A DNA stretch of 7,221 bases from Prolixibacteraceae bacterium (GCA_003450125.1 DMFR01000395.1:1-7221); one strand, 5' to 3'; counted from the first letter of the stretch, positions 1 to 6,719 are shown. A program made the numbers and translations. Notes: generated by a model not told the origin, from the letters alone.

Positions 1-154
1 GCATAAAATGATTGATTCCACCAATGCATTTTTTTTGATCAAACAGGCAAATTGAAACACACGATCCAAGGACCGTGGTCACCCATTGCGATTCCTTACT
101 TACCCAGATGGTTGAAGGATGCAAAAAATGTTTCGTATGCCTGATTGTATTCAT
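1..154 (-). CDS. cheD: Chemoreceptor glutamine deamidase CheD, N-terminal part (cut by window edge)
   Basis: CheD deamidates glutamines on chemoreceptors and, where CheC is present, also binds it. Reading from the ATG at 154-152 gives 51 codons open to the edge, beginning MNTIRHTKHF. They contain the CheD core VTTVLGSCVSICLFD followed by IGGINHFM, where the family typically has GIGGMNHFMLP. The expected catalytic triad is present: Thr26, Cys32 and His49. Their spacing (6 and 17 residues) matches Thr21, Cys27 and His44 of Thermotoga CheD as I remember them. The ATG shares its A with the TAA stop of the upstream kinase-like gene (TAATG), so translation is probably coupled. Roughly two thirds of the protein lies outside the window. 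The identity is well supported by motif and context; the completeness of the gene cannot be judged. Confidence 0.9.
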   Translation of the reverse strand, partial: MNTIRHTKHFLHPSTIWVSKESQWVTTVLGSCVSICLFDQKKCIGGINHFM

Positions 155-1035
155 TAGTAGCTGGTTGCAGAATCAAGTAAAAATCCTTCCAAATCATCCC
201 AATCATTCAATTCTAAGCTCTCCGGTATAGAAATAGTTATCCGGGTCCCCCCTTCAAAATTATCGCTTAGGTTTAATTTTCCACCCAGTATGTCGACATA
301 AGCTAAAACAATAGAAAGTCCTAGTCCATGTCCGGTATTTATAGAATTGATCTTTTCATCCAATTGTTTAAAGCGGTCAAAAATAACTTTCCGATCCTCC
401 GGATGGATTCCTTTTCCGTAGTCTGAAACTTCAACCGACAGGACACCGTTTTCAACAACAAACTCCACATGAATGGTTGAACCTTCAAAACTGAATTTAA
501 TGGAATTGCTAATCAGGTTCCTTACAATTAATTCCAGTTTTTCCCTGTCAGACCTGAACTTTAGGGATTCAGTTAACCCTGTTGGATAATTAATGACAAG
601 CTGAATCTTCATCTTTTGAAGCTGGTCATAAAAATATTCCTTGAGCTTTTCACCAAGATTTTTCAAGCCAATAGAGACTATTTTCACGTCATCCTTGCCG
701 GCCTCAATTTGAGCGGCGGCAAATATATTCTGCAACTGGAAGTCGAGATGAAAAGCTTCTTCAAAGATCAAATCAGCCATCCTGTGTGCTGATGACATTT
801 CACCTTCCTTCAAGTGCTGAATATTATCGGCTAAGGCCAATATACTTGCGAATGGGTTTATGATTTCATTGGTAATATTGCTGATGAAATGGCCTTTCAG
901 ACGCTCTGAATCACAAAGTTTTTCATTAACGGCATGAAGGCTCTTCACTAATTCTTCATTTTCAGATTGGAGTTGTGAAAGCTGATTCTTATAATTTTCC
1001 AACTCATTTGCCTGTTCTGTTGTGGAATAATTCAT
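154..1035 (-). CDS. Soluble histidine-kinase-like protein lacking the phosphoacceptor histidine
   Basis: A 293-residue protein with no signal peptide or membrane segment. Residues about 6-45 look like a coiled coil. A HisKA-type dimerisation helix follows, with an H-box reading FISNITNEIINPF (residues 50-62). The usual pattern is FxxxxSHExRTP, so Asn56 (codon AAT) replaces the phosphorylated histidine. Glu57 and Asn60 keep the ExxN/T phosphatase-type signature. The C-terminal ATPase domain looks complete: N-box NLISNSIKF (173-181), G1 DYGKGI (205-210), F-box FDRF (219-222), G2 GHGLGLS (235-241) and GGT (262-264). An acidic tail of about 20 residues ends the protein. It starts 6 nt after cheR and overlaps cheD by one base, so it is an operon member, an unusual place for a kinase-like gene. 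It cannot autophosphorylate at the normal site. It may be a phosphatase, a scaffold, or a kinase acting on another protein's histidine; the role is unknown. Confidence 0.88.
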   Translation of the reverse strand: MNYSTTEQANELENYKNQLSQLQSENEELVKSLHAVNEKLCDSERLKGHFISNITNEIINPFASILALADNIQHLKEGEMSSAHRMADLIFEEAFHLDFQLQNIFAAAQIEAGKDDVKIVSIGLKNLGEKLKEYFYDQLQKMKIQLVINYPTGLTESLKFRSDREKLELIVRNLISNSIKFSFEGSTIHVEFVVENGVLSVEVSDYGKGIHPEDRKVIFDRFKQLDEKINSINTGHGLGLSIVLAYVDILGGKLNLSDNFEGGTRITISIPESLELNDWDDLEGFLLDSATSY

Positions 1036-1041
1036 CGTATT

Positions 1042-1893
1042 CTATTTGTTTTTGATATATACACTCGGAGCAATTGATCGGATGGGCAAGTTCATATTGA
1101 TGAGCGACTCAGAATGTCCAATAAATAAATAACCCCCGTCAACCAATCGTTCCAACACTTTATTCAATACCCTCTTTTGTACTGCTGGTTCAAAATAAAT
1201 CAAGGTATTCCGAAGAAAAATAACATGAAAATCTCCTTTGATATGATAAGAATCGTCCATAAGGTTCAAATAAGCAAATCGAACCTTATCCCGGATTTCT
1301 TTGGCAACCCTAACTTTTGAATCTGTTAAACCCTTGCTTTTGAGAAAATACTTTTGCTTTAAATCCAATGAAATATCATCAACCACGGTCATAGGGTAAA
1401 TAGCTTCCTTGGCCGTTTTAAGCATCCGTGTCGATATGTCGGTGGCCATAATATAATAGGCCATATTAAATCCTGACGAGCGCATGAATTCCTCGATCGT
1501 TATACAAATGGAATACGATTCCTGGCCACTGGAACATCCGGCACTCCAAATATTCATAATTGGCAGCCGAAAACCTTGTACCTGACTCTGAAATTTCGGA
1601 AGTACACTACCTGACAAAAAGTTGAAATGCGCATTCTCCCTGAAAAACTCCGTTTTATTGGTTGAAATATAATCAGCCATAATAGAGAATTCATCCTTTT
1701 GACCTTTGACATCCTGCAATAGATCGGCATATTCATCAAAGGACCCAATATTAAGTTCTTGCAAGCGCCTTTGCATCCTGGATTGAAACATGATCTTCTT
1801 CTCTATGGGCATTTTAATTCCATATTTTTCAGAAATCATTTTTCCAAGTTTAATAAATAAGGCATCTGATATTTGAATAATGTCCGATTTCAC
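1042..1893 (-). CDS. cheR: Chemoreceptor glutamate methyltransferase CheR
   Basis: CheR transfers methyl groups from S-adenosylmethionine to receptor glutamates during adaptation. The 283-residue length is normal for the family. The N-terminal helical domain aligns from ISDALF (8-13) onward and includes the conserved STNKTEFFRE (77-86). The SAM-binding domain carries WSAGCSSGQESYS (116-128), ATDISTRML (150-158) and IFLRNTLIYF (225-234), and ends near GHSES (259-263). In the glycine loop the usual GEE reads GQE (Gln124). The start is GTG: an in-frame TAA lies six codons upstream, and the next ATG (codon 18) would remove conserved residues. From memory, the beta-subdomain aligns gap-free with E. 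coli CheR, consistent with the pentapeptide-binding type. The gene follows the MCP gene by 90 nt and precedes the kinase-like gene by 6 nt. Confidence 0.96.
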   Translation of the reverse strand: MKSDIIQISDALFIKLGKMISEKYGIKMPIEKKIMFQSRMQRRLQELNIGSFDEYADLLQDVKGQKDEFSIMADYISTNKTEFFRENAHFNFLSGSVLPKFQSQVQGFRLPIMNIWSAGCSSGQESYSICITIEEFMRSSGFNMAYYIMATDISTRMLKTAKEAIYPMTVVDDISLDLKQKYFLKSKGLTDSKVRVAKEIRDKVRFAYLNLMDDSYHIKGDFHVIFLRNTLIYFEPAVQKRVLNKVLERLVDGGYLFIGHSESLINMNLPIRSIAPSVYIKNK

Positions 1894-1983
1894 GTAATCT
1901 GTTAAAAGTTAAATGTTCAACATCTAAAAGTTTAAAACGCTGGTTAAAGCCATAATAATTCAACTCTTCCCCCTGACCCTTTG
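1894..1983 (-). repeat. Intergenic spacer with degenerate heptamer repeat between MCP and cheR genes
   Basis: This 90-nt spacer is the only sizeable gap inside the operon. Its cheR-proximal part (about 1897-1932, minus strand) is built from imperfect 7-nt units of the form AAC(A/T)TTT. Units AACTTTT, AACATTT and AACTTTT are visible, with one degenerate 8-nt unit (AGATGTTG) between the first and second, and a partial unit AACAGAT follows. The repeat ends just before the cheR GTG. No GC-rich hairpin with a T-tract is present, so there is no obvious terminator. Only a 9-codon ATG frame is found here and it is not called as a gene. A role in spacing, mRNA processing or a weak internal promoter is possible but not shown. 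Confidence 0.5.
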
Positions 1984-3783
1984 TCAAAAGCGCTCAAAAC
2001 CTTCATCGGGGCTATCCGGTTCATCCAGATCGATCACAACACCCTTTTTCTTTACGGAGTTTATCTCCGGACTTATTGATAGTGGCTGTTGTCTTTGTAT
2101 TGTATGGATCTCTTCTTGTTGCTGATTGTCCACTTTAAAGAATGAAATAATTTTTTGAAGTTGTTCCGCCTGTGCAGATAATTCAACCGCATTGGTGGAT
2201 AGTTCTTCAGAGGTTGCTGCATTTTGTTGCGTCACCATATTCAATTGCTGAATGGCGGAATTAATCTGATCGGCGCCTGAACTTTGTTCTAAATTTGCAG
2301 CCGATATTTCCTGTATCAGCCTGGAAGTCTTTTGAATATCAGGAACAATTTCTTTCATCAGTTTACCTGCTTCCTCGGCATTGAATACACTGGTTTTGGT
2401 CAGCTTATTGATCTCCGTTGCTGCCAATTTGCTTCGTTCGGCAAGTTTACCCACTTCAGCTGCTACTACCCCGAACCCTCGTCCATGTTCTCCAGCCCTT
2501 GCTGCTTCAACAGCGGCATTCAGAGCCAGAATATTGGTTTGAAATGCAATATCGCCAATGATGGATATCTTATCGGCAATTTCACTAATGGCTTCAACCG
2601 TTCTGGTCACTTTTTCACTTCCATTGTAAATATCGCTTTCTGCCTTGGTGGCAATCACTTCCGTTTGTTTGGCATTTTCCTTGTTCTGCTGAATATTGGC
2701 AGCCATTTCTTCGATGGCAGCCGAAACTTCTTCCGCAGCTGAGGCCTGCTCTGATGCTCCTTGGGAAACAAACTGGGAAGTAGAACTCAACTGTAGACTT
2801 GCTGACGCCATATTCTCTGCAGTTGAAGCGACATAGCTGATCACTTCCCTGATGCGTGTGCCCATTAATTGAAGGTTGGTGGCCAACATACCGATTTCAT
2901 CTTTTTGATCAATTTTTATTTCAGCTGTCAAATCCCCTTTTGCCAATGTCCTGGCAAATTCGATTCCTTTAATCAACGGACGGGTAATCAAATTGGCCAA
3001 ATAGTATGCTACGTATGTGGCAATGATGATGGAGAGCAACGTCAGTATTAAATTATAGAAAATGGAAGCTGTAATCGATTTATTGAACCCTTTTGCAATA
3101 TCTGTGGTATAGGTGATCGCGGAGTTTTTCAGATTATTTGAATTTCTAACCAACTTTTCTGAAATCGTTGTATTGGTTTTCTTTAATTCATCCAGTCTGG
3201 TCAATTTATCAGCAAGTCCAATGGCATATACATTACTAACAGGAACCACATAATTTACCGGGATAATTTTTTCTGCTTGTTTTGCGGTCGTTTTCTTCTT
3301 CGCCTTTGTCACTTTTAATGCCGCTTGTGGAGCAGACTGCCTGGCAGCTTTACCCTTCAGAAGAAGGATGTCCTGGTTGATTTTAAAGGTCATGAACATC
3401 GTCTGCTCATATTGTGGAATCTGAATCCGGGCTTCACTTAGGTTTTGTTCCAACTCTGAGAGATTGGTTGACCCTTCTAGCAACATTTCTCCTTCAGCCA
3501 GGGCTTGTTTTAGGGCTTCTAATTCCGTTCTGGCCGAATTGAAATACTGTGACTGACCGGTTAAGTAATATCCATCCATATTGGCTGCCAATGCTTGGGT
3601 ATGGGTATTTATCTTTGAAGAAAGCTCAAGTTGGGGAAGAAATTCGTTGGCAAACGAATTGATATCCTTCCGAAAAAACAACAAGGTAGTAACCGAATAA
3701 ACACTGATTATCAAACTGAGGAAAATCAGGATACTAAAAGTTCCCAACAGTTTTGTACGTATTTTCATATCAACAATTCTCAT
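1984..3783 (-). CDS. Methyl-accepting chemotaxis protein (transmembrane chemoreceptor)
   Basis: A receptor that senses a ligand outside the membrane and controls CheA through CheW. From the ATG at 3783 it has 599 residues. The basic N-terminus KIRTK leads into TM1 (about 13-37). An extracytoplasmic, mostly helical sensor (about 38-240) follows, then TM2 (about 241-264), a HAMP domain (about 265-317, with the conserved DEIG) and the signalling hairpin. The hairpin tip reads FQTNILALNAAVEAARAGE (414-432). Glu-Glu pairs in SAAEEVSAA (near 351-352) and TSEELS (near 526-527) fit methylation helices. The sensor contains a Lys/Ala-rich stretch at 144-174. The C-terminus is a 45-residue tail ending GFERF, matching the x-[HFYW]-x-x-[HFYW] CheR tether pattern. 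The ligand is unknown. ATG 3768 (MKIRTKLLG) is an equally plausible start; an in-frame TTG at 3789 is less likely. Confidence 0.95.
   Translation of the reverse strand: MRIVDMKIRTKLLGTFSILIFLSLIISVYSVTTLLFFRKDINSFANEFLPQLELSSKINTHTQALAANMDGYYLTGQSQYFNSARTELEALKQALAEGEMLLEGSTNLSELEQNLSEARIQIPQYEQTMFMTFKINQDILLLKGKAARQSAPQAALKVTKAKKKTTAKQAEKIIPVNYVVPVSNVYAIGLADKLTRLDELKKTNTTISEKLVRNSNNLKNSAITYTTDIAKGFNKSITASIFYNLILTLLSIIIATYVAYYLANLITRPLIKGIEFARTLAKGDLTAEIKIDQKDEIGMLATNLQLMGTRIREVISYVASTAENMASASLQLSSTSQFVSQGASEQASAAEEVSAAIEEMAANIQQNKENAKQTEVIATKAESDIYNGSEKVTRTVEAISEIADKISIIGDIAFQTNILALNAAVEAARAGEHGRGFGVVAAEVGKLAERSKLAATEINKLTKTSVFNAEEAGKLMKEIVPDIQKTSRLIQEISAANLEQSSGADQINSAIQQLNMVTQQNAATSEELSTNAVELSAQAEQLQKIISFFKVDNQQQEEIHTIQRQQPLSISPEINSVKKKGVVIDLDEPDSPDEGFERF
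3262..3354 (-). other. Lysine/alanine-rich low-complexity segment inside the MCP sensor domain
   Basis: This stretch encodes residues about 144-174 of the chemoreceptor, including the run LKVTKAKKKTTAKQAEK. It is dominated by Lys, Ala, Thr and Gln with no acidic residues until its end, unlike the flanking amphipathic helices. By the predicted topology it lies outside the cytoplasmic membrane, between two helical parts of the sensor. The frame is open through it, so it is a genuine part of the protein. It looks like an insertion or flexible linker; its function is unknown. Confidence 0.6.
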
Positions 3784-3805
3784 AGCCAAATATTTAGGTT
3801 GTTAG

Positions 3806-4288
3806 TTATTCAACAGAATTAATTAAATTGATTTCTTCTTCTGAAAATATTTTTTCTATATTTAGGATAATTACAAATTCTCCATCCAGAGTCGCAATGC
3901 CAGTAATGAATTCATTGTTAAACCCCTTCCCCACCGTGGGTGCCGGTTGAATCTGTTCTGGTTCAAAAATCAATACCTTTTCAACTGAATCGACTATAAT
4001 GCCGGTGGTGGTTGGTTGACCGTCGATTTCAACAACCAAGACCAGGATACAGGTATTCTTGGTATTTTCAGTTTCAGGAAAACCAAATTTTATCCTTCCA
4101 TCGAAAACAGGCAAAACATCTCCGAAATGATTGATTATCCCTTTAAAATAGCGTGGGGAGTTCGGCACCTTGGTAATATCTGACAGTTCCAGTATTTTAG
4201 TCATATTCCCAATGTTCACCGCAAATATTTCACTTCCAATTCTAAAAGTGAAATAGGAATTTAGTCCATACATTATTTCTGCAGCCAT
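3806..4288 (-). CDS. cheW: Chemotaxis coupling protein CheW
   Basis: CheW is a small cytoplasmic adaptor that links the CheA P5 domain to receptor hairpin tips. The 160-residue protein is a single CheW domain. Recognisable elements are YFTFRIGSEIFAVNI (12-26), VPNSPRYFKGIINHFG (41-56), VLPVFDGRIKFG (58-69), GIIVDSVEKVL (96-106) and FITGIATLDGEFVIILNIEKI (127-147, a slightly degenerate form of the family's C-terminal strand pair). The conserved arginine of the usual NLRG loop (Arg62 in E. coli) is Phe55 here, in NHFG. The start at ATG 4288 lies 4 nt after the cheA stop, with only AAAGAG before it. ATG 4273 (codon 6) is an alternative that would leave the domain whole. The stop is 22 nt before the MCP start. 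Confidence 0.95.
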   Translation of the reverse strand: MAAEIMYGLNSYFTFRIGSEIFAVNIGNMTKILELSDITKVPNSPRYFKGIINHFGDVLPVFDGRIKFGFPETENTKNTCILVLVVEIDGQPTTTGIIVDSVEKVLIFEPEQIQPAPTVGKGFNNEFITGIATLDGEFVIILNIEKIFSEEEINLINSVE

Positions 4289-4292
4289 CTCT

Positions 4293-6353
4293 TTATGAAT
4301 ATTTTTGAATAATCTTATTTGTATCTAATACCAATGCCAAAAGCCCGTTTCCTAAAATACTGGCCCCGGAGAAGATATCCTGCCCCTTTAAAAGTTTCCC
4401 CAATGGCTTTATGACCGCCTGGTACTCATGAATCACTTCATCGACAACCAATCCAAAAACCTGATTTTCAAACGAAACAGTTATTATAAACAAATTATCA
4501 GGCATGACTGAATCCCTGTAGAATTCTTCATGCATATTCAGATATGGCACCTGATTCCCTTCGAGTACCACTACTTGCCTGAATTCTTTTTTGAGCAGAT
4601 TGGGAGTTACCGAATAGATCTTTTTGATCCCCGATGAAGGAACGACATAATATCCACCGCCAACTTTGGTCAATAATCCATCAATGATGGAGAGCGAAAG
4701 TGGAAGTTTGAGTATAAACCGTGTAAACCGGTCTGTTTCTGATTCAATCTTAATCAATCCTCTCATTTCTTGCACCTTGCGTCTTACCACTTCCATCCCC
4801 ACTCCTCTTCCCGAGACATCGGTAACAGCATCAGAGGTGGAAAAACCGGGCTCAAAGATGAGGTTATAGATTTCCTGGTCTGAAAGCTTGTCATTTTCTG
4901 ATATAAGCCCTTTAGAAATGGCCTTGCTGCGTATTTTAGCGGTATTTAATCCGGCACCATCATCTGAAATTTCAATCTGAACGTAACTTCCAACCGTTGA
5001 TGCCTTTATGGTAATGGTTCCAACTATATTCTTCGCTTTTGCCACCCGATCCTGGCTGCTCTCTATTCCATGATCCAGTGAATTCCGGATAATATGCAAC
5101 AACGGTTCAATGAGTTTTTCAATGATGTTCTTATCCAGTTCCGTTTCCAGGCCGATGGTTACCAACTCCACCTTTTTTCCCAATGCCTTCGATACATCAT
5201 GAATCAAGCGCTTAAAACGCACATCAATACTGTTCAAAGGAATTAAACTCATGTCAAATGCATTATCCCGAAGTTGTCGGCTAATTTTATCGAGGGCTTC
5301 GGTAACCAGTTCAAGATCTGGATTTTTAATTTTTGAGGACACTAAATCCAGTCTGGATTGAATGGTGATTAATTCACTCACCAGGTTCATGTATTGATCA
5401 ATCTTCTGAGAATCAACACGGATAGAATCAACCGCCGTACTGGCAAAGGTGTTTGCTTTCGAAACCTCTGCCGGCTGGCTGGTTTCAGGTTTAATTTCCC
5501 CCTTATTTTCTTCCAGAATAAGGATCGCTTCTTCTTCTTCTTTTTCCAGCTCAATGGGGGTCCAGGGTTCGTGATTATTCCGTTTATCCAGAAAATCCGA
5601 AATAATCTGTTCATTGTCAACCACATTTCCATCCGCCACTTTTTGTATTTCAATATTTGCCTGATCACTGACAAAAATGAAGACATCGTTTAAAGTCCCT
5701 GTGTCTTCACAGGTAGCAATAAACATTTTCCAGGAAGTATAACATTTCAGGGGATCAATGTGTACAAGCTCAGGCAATTGATCAAAACAAATCTGTATAT
5801 TGCATTCTCCAAGGGCATTTAACTCGTCAATCAGATACAGTGGATTGGTCCCGTTTATAAAGATGTTTTCATCAGGAACAAAGGAAATAAAATAGGTGGT
5901 TTGTTGATTATTGTATGCTTGATTGTCCGACGTTTCCTCAATGACCGATCCGTTTAATTTAACTTCCTTCTCCATTGGAACCAGTCTGTCAATCAGTTGA
6001 AGGGTCTCAGCTTTCATTTGCCGGGCCAGTAGGCGATGCTCTTCTGTAGGCTCCTGAACGAGCAGATTATCAAGTCCGTCAATCGACTTTAAGGTAAAAT
6101 TGATGACCTCTGAATTCATGGCCACCTTCCTGGATTTGAAAATTTCATACAATGATTCCAGGTCATGGGTCACATCACTGAGCAAATCAAAGCCGAACAT
6201 GCCCCCGCTACCTTTTAACGAGTGCATGATTCTAAAAATCTCCTCAATTACCTGATGATTTTTCGGGTCCTGTTCCAAAAGAAGTAATCCTGATTCTAAT
6301 CGCTCAAAATACTCCTTTACTTCATCTTTAAATTTTTTCTGAAATGATTTCAT
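4293..6353 (-). CDS. cheA: Chemotaxis histidine kinase CheA
   Basis: CheA autophosphorylates in response to receptors and donates phosphate to CheY. From ATG 6353 it has 686 residues. The N-terminal HPt (P1) domain carries the phosphoacceptor His44 in MHSLKGSGGMFGF. A middle domain (about 151-240), not a recognisable classical P2, contains the pattern INGTNPLYLIDELNALGE. A Glu-rich linker (about 262-300) follows. The P3 dimerisation helices (about 308-370) and the P4 ATPase domain come next, with N-box HIIRNSLDHGIE (420-431), G1 SDDGAGL (463-469) and G2 SGRGVGMEVV (514-523). The C-terminal P5 CheW-like domain (about 553-686) includes VPSSGIKKIYSV. The preferred ATG overlaps the cheY stop by one base (TGATG). 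An in-frame TTG one codon upstream would add a single residue. All expected catalytic residues are visible, so the kinase should be active. Confidence 0.97.
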   Translation of the reverse strand: MKSFQKKFKDEVKEYFERLESGLLLLEQDPKNHQVIEEIFRIMHSLKGSGGMFGFDLLSDVTHDLESLYEIFKSRKVAMNSEVINFTLKSIDGLDNLLVQEPTEEHRLLARQMKAETLQLIDRLVPMEKEVKLNGSVIEETSDNQAYNNQQTTYFISFVPDENIFINGTNPLYLIDELNALGECNIQICFDQLPELVHIDPLKCYTSWKMFIATCEDTGTLNDVFIFVSDQANIEIQKVADGNVVDNEQIISDFLDKRNNHEPWTPIELEKEEEEAILILEENKGEIKPETSQPAEVSKANTFASTAVDSIRVDSQKIDQYMNLVSELITIQSRLDLVSSKIKNPDLELVTEALDKISRQLRDNAFDMSLIPLNSIDVRFKRLIHDVSKALGKKVELVTIGLETELDKNIIEKLIEPLLHIIRNSLDHGIESSQDRVAKAKNIVGTITIKASTVGSYVQIEISDDGAGLNTAKIRSKAISKGLISENDKLSDQEIYNLIFEPGFSTSDAVTDVSGRGVGMEVVRRKVQEMRGLIKIESETDRFTRFILKLPLSLSIIDGLLTKVGGGYYVVPSSGIKKIYSVTPNLLKKEFRQVVVLEGNQVPYLNMHEEFYRDSVMPDNLFIITVSFENQVFGLVVDEVIHEYQAVIKPLGKLLKGQDIFSGASILGNGLLALVLDTNKIIQKYS
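5528..5546 (-). repeat. GAA trinucleotide repeat in the cheA linker
   Basis: Five tandem CTT units on the plus strand (GAA in the coding sense), followed by a short T-run, encode part of the Glu-rich linker KEEEEA of CheA between the middle domain and P3. The unit is a codon long, so gain or loss of repeats would change linker length without breaking the frame. The short A-run beside it (AAAAAG) could in principle slip out of frame. Confidence 0.7.
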
Positions 6354-6718
6354 CAACGAATCACTTTTCTTAAGGTCTGTATGAGTTTGTCTGCATTAAA
6401 AGGCTTTAATAACCAGCCAGTTGCTCCATAGTTTTTTGCTTCTTTGATAATACTGCTTTGATTTTCAGTGGTAAGAACCAATACGGGAATGTACTTGTAG
6501 GGTTCTAATTCGCGTACTTTACAGATCAATTCAAGTCCATTCATATTGGGCATATGATAATCGGTAAGCAGTAAGTCGATCGATCGTCCGTCAAAATAAT
6601 TTAATGCATCCATCCCATCACTGGCTACAAAAACCTGGTAGCCTGCATTCATTAAACTAAAAGCCAACACTTCCCGAATGCTTTTAGAATCATCTGCGAT
6701 AAGTATTTGTTTCGGCAT
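6353..6718 (-). CDS. cheY: Single-domain response regulator CheY
   Basis: CheY receives phosphate from CheA and carries the signal to the motility machinery, or acts as a phosphate sink. The 121-residue protein is one receiver domain. The acidic pocket is Asp9-Asp10 (ILIADDS), the phosphoacceptor is Asp53 (LLTDYHMP), the switch threonine is Thr83 (VLTTE) and the conserved lysine is Lys105 (LLKPF). The aromatic switch position is Trp102 (GATGW), not the Tyr of E. coli CheY. The start is placed at ATG 6718 (MPKQILIADDS), one nucleotide after the STAS stop. A further ATG ten codons upstream, inside the STAS gene, would add residues with no family counterpart. The stop overlaps the cheA ATG by one base. 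The order STAS-cheY-cheA matches rhizobial che operons. No FliM-binding partner is visible here. Confidence 0.95.
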   Translation of the reverse strand: MPKQILIADDSKSIREVLAFSLMNAGYQVFVASDGMDALNYFDGRSIDLLLTDYHMPNMNGLELICKVRELEPYKYIPVLVLTTENQSSIIKEAKNYGATGWLLKPFNADKLIQTLRKVIR

Positions 6719-6719
6719 A

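Noticed and set aside
1..153. Start of cheB at the left edge
   Set aside because: The translation matches the CheD core and triad, not a receiver domain or CheB methylesterase.
1554..1748. Minus-strand 64-codon frame within cheR
   Set aside because: It is out of frame with a clearly conserved CheR domain and has no recognisable motif.
1933..1983. Possible terminator or small gene between the MCP and cheR genes
   Set aside because: There is no GC-rich stem followed by a T-run, and the only ATG frame is 9 codons long.
2332..2742. Plus-strand open frame of 136 codons opposite the MCP gene
   Set aside because: It lies entirely antisense to the conserved signalling domain, its product is Phe/Cys-rich without any domain, and it has no supporting context.
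3790..3799. TATTTGG-like -7 promoter motif just before the MCP gene
   Set aside because: The match is imperfect (AATATTTG against TAnnTTTG) and lies in a 22-nt gap in an otherwise tight operon; no upstream element was found.
5387..5693. Open frames of about 99 codons on both strands inside cheA
   Set aside because: They arise from the low-complexity Glu-rich linker and flanks read in other frames; the products are Lys-rich or Phe-rich and unlike any protein.
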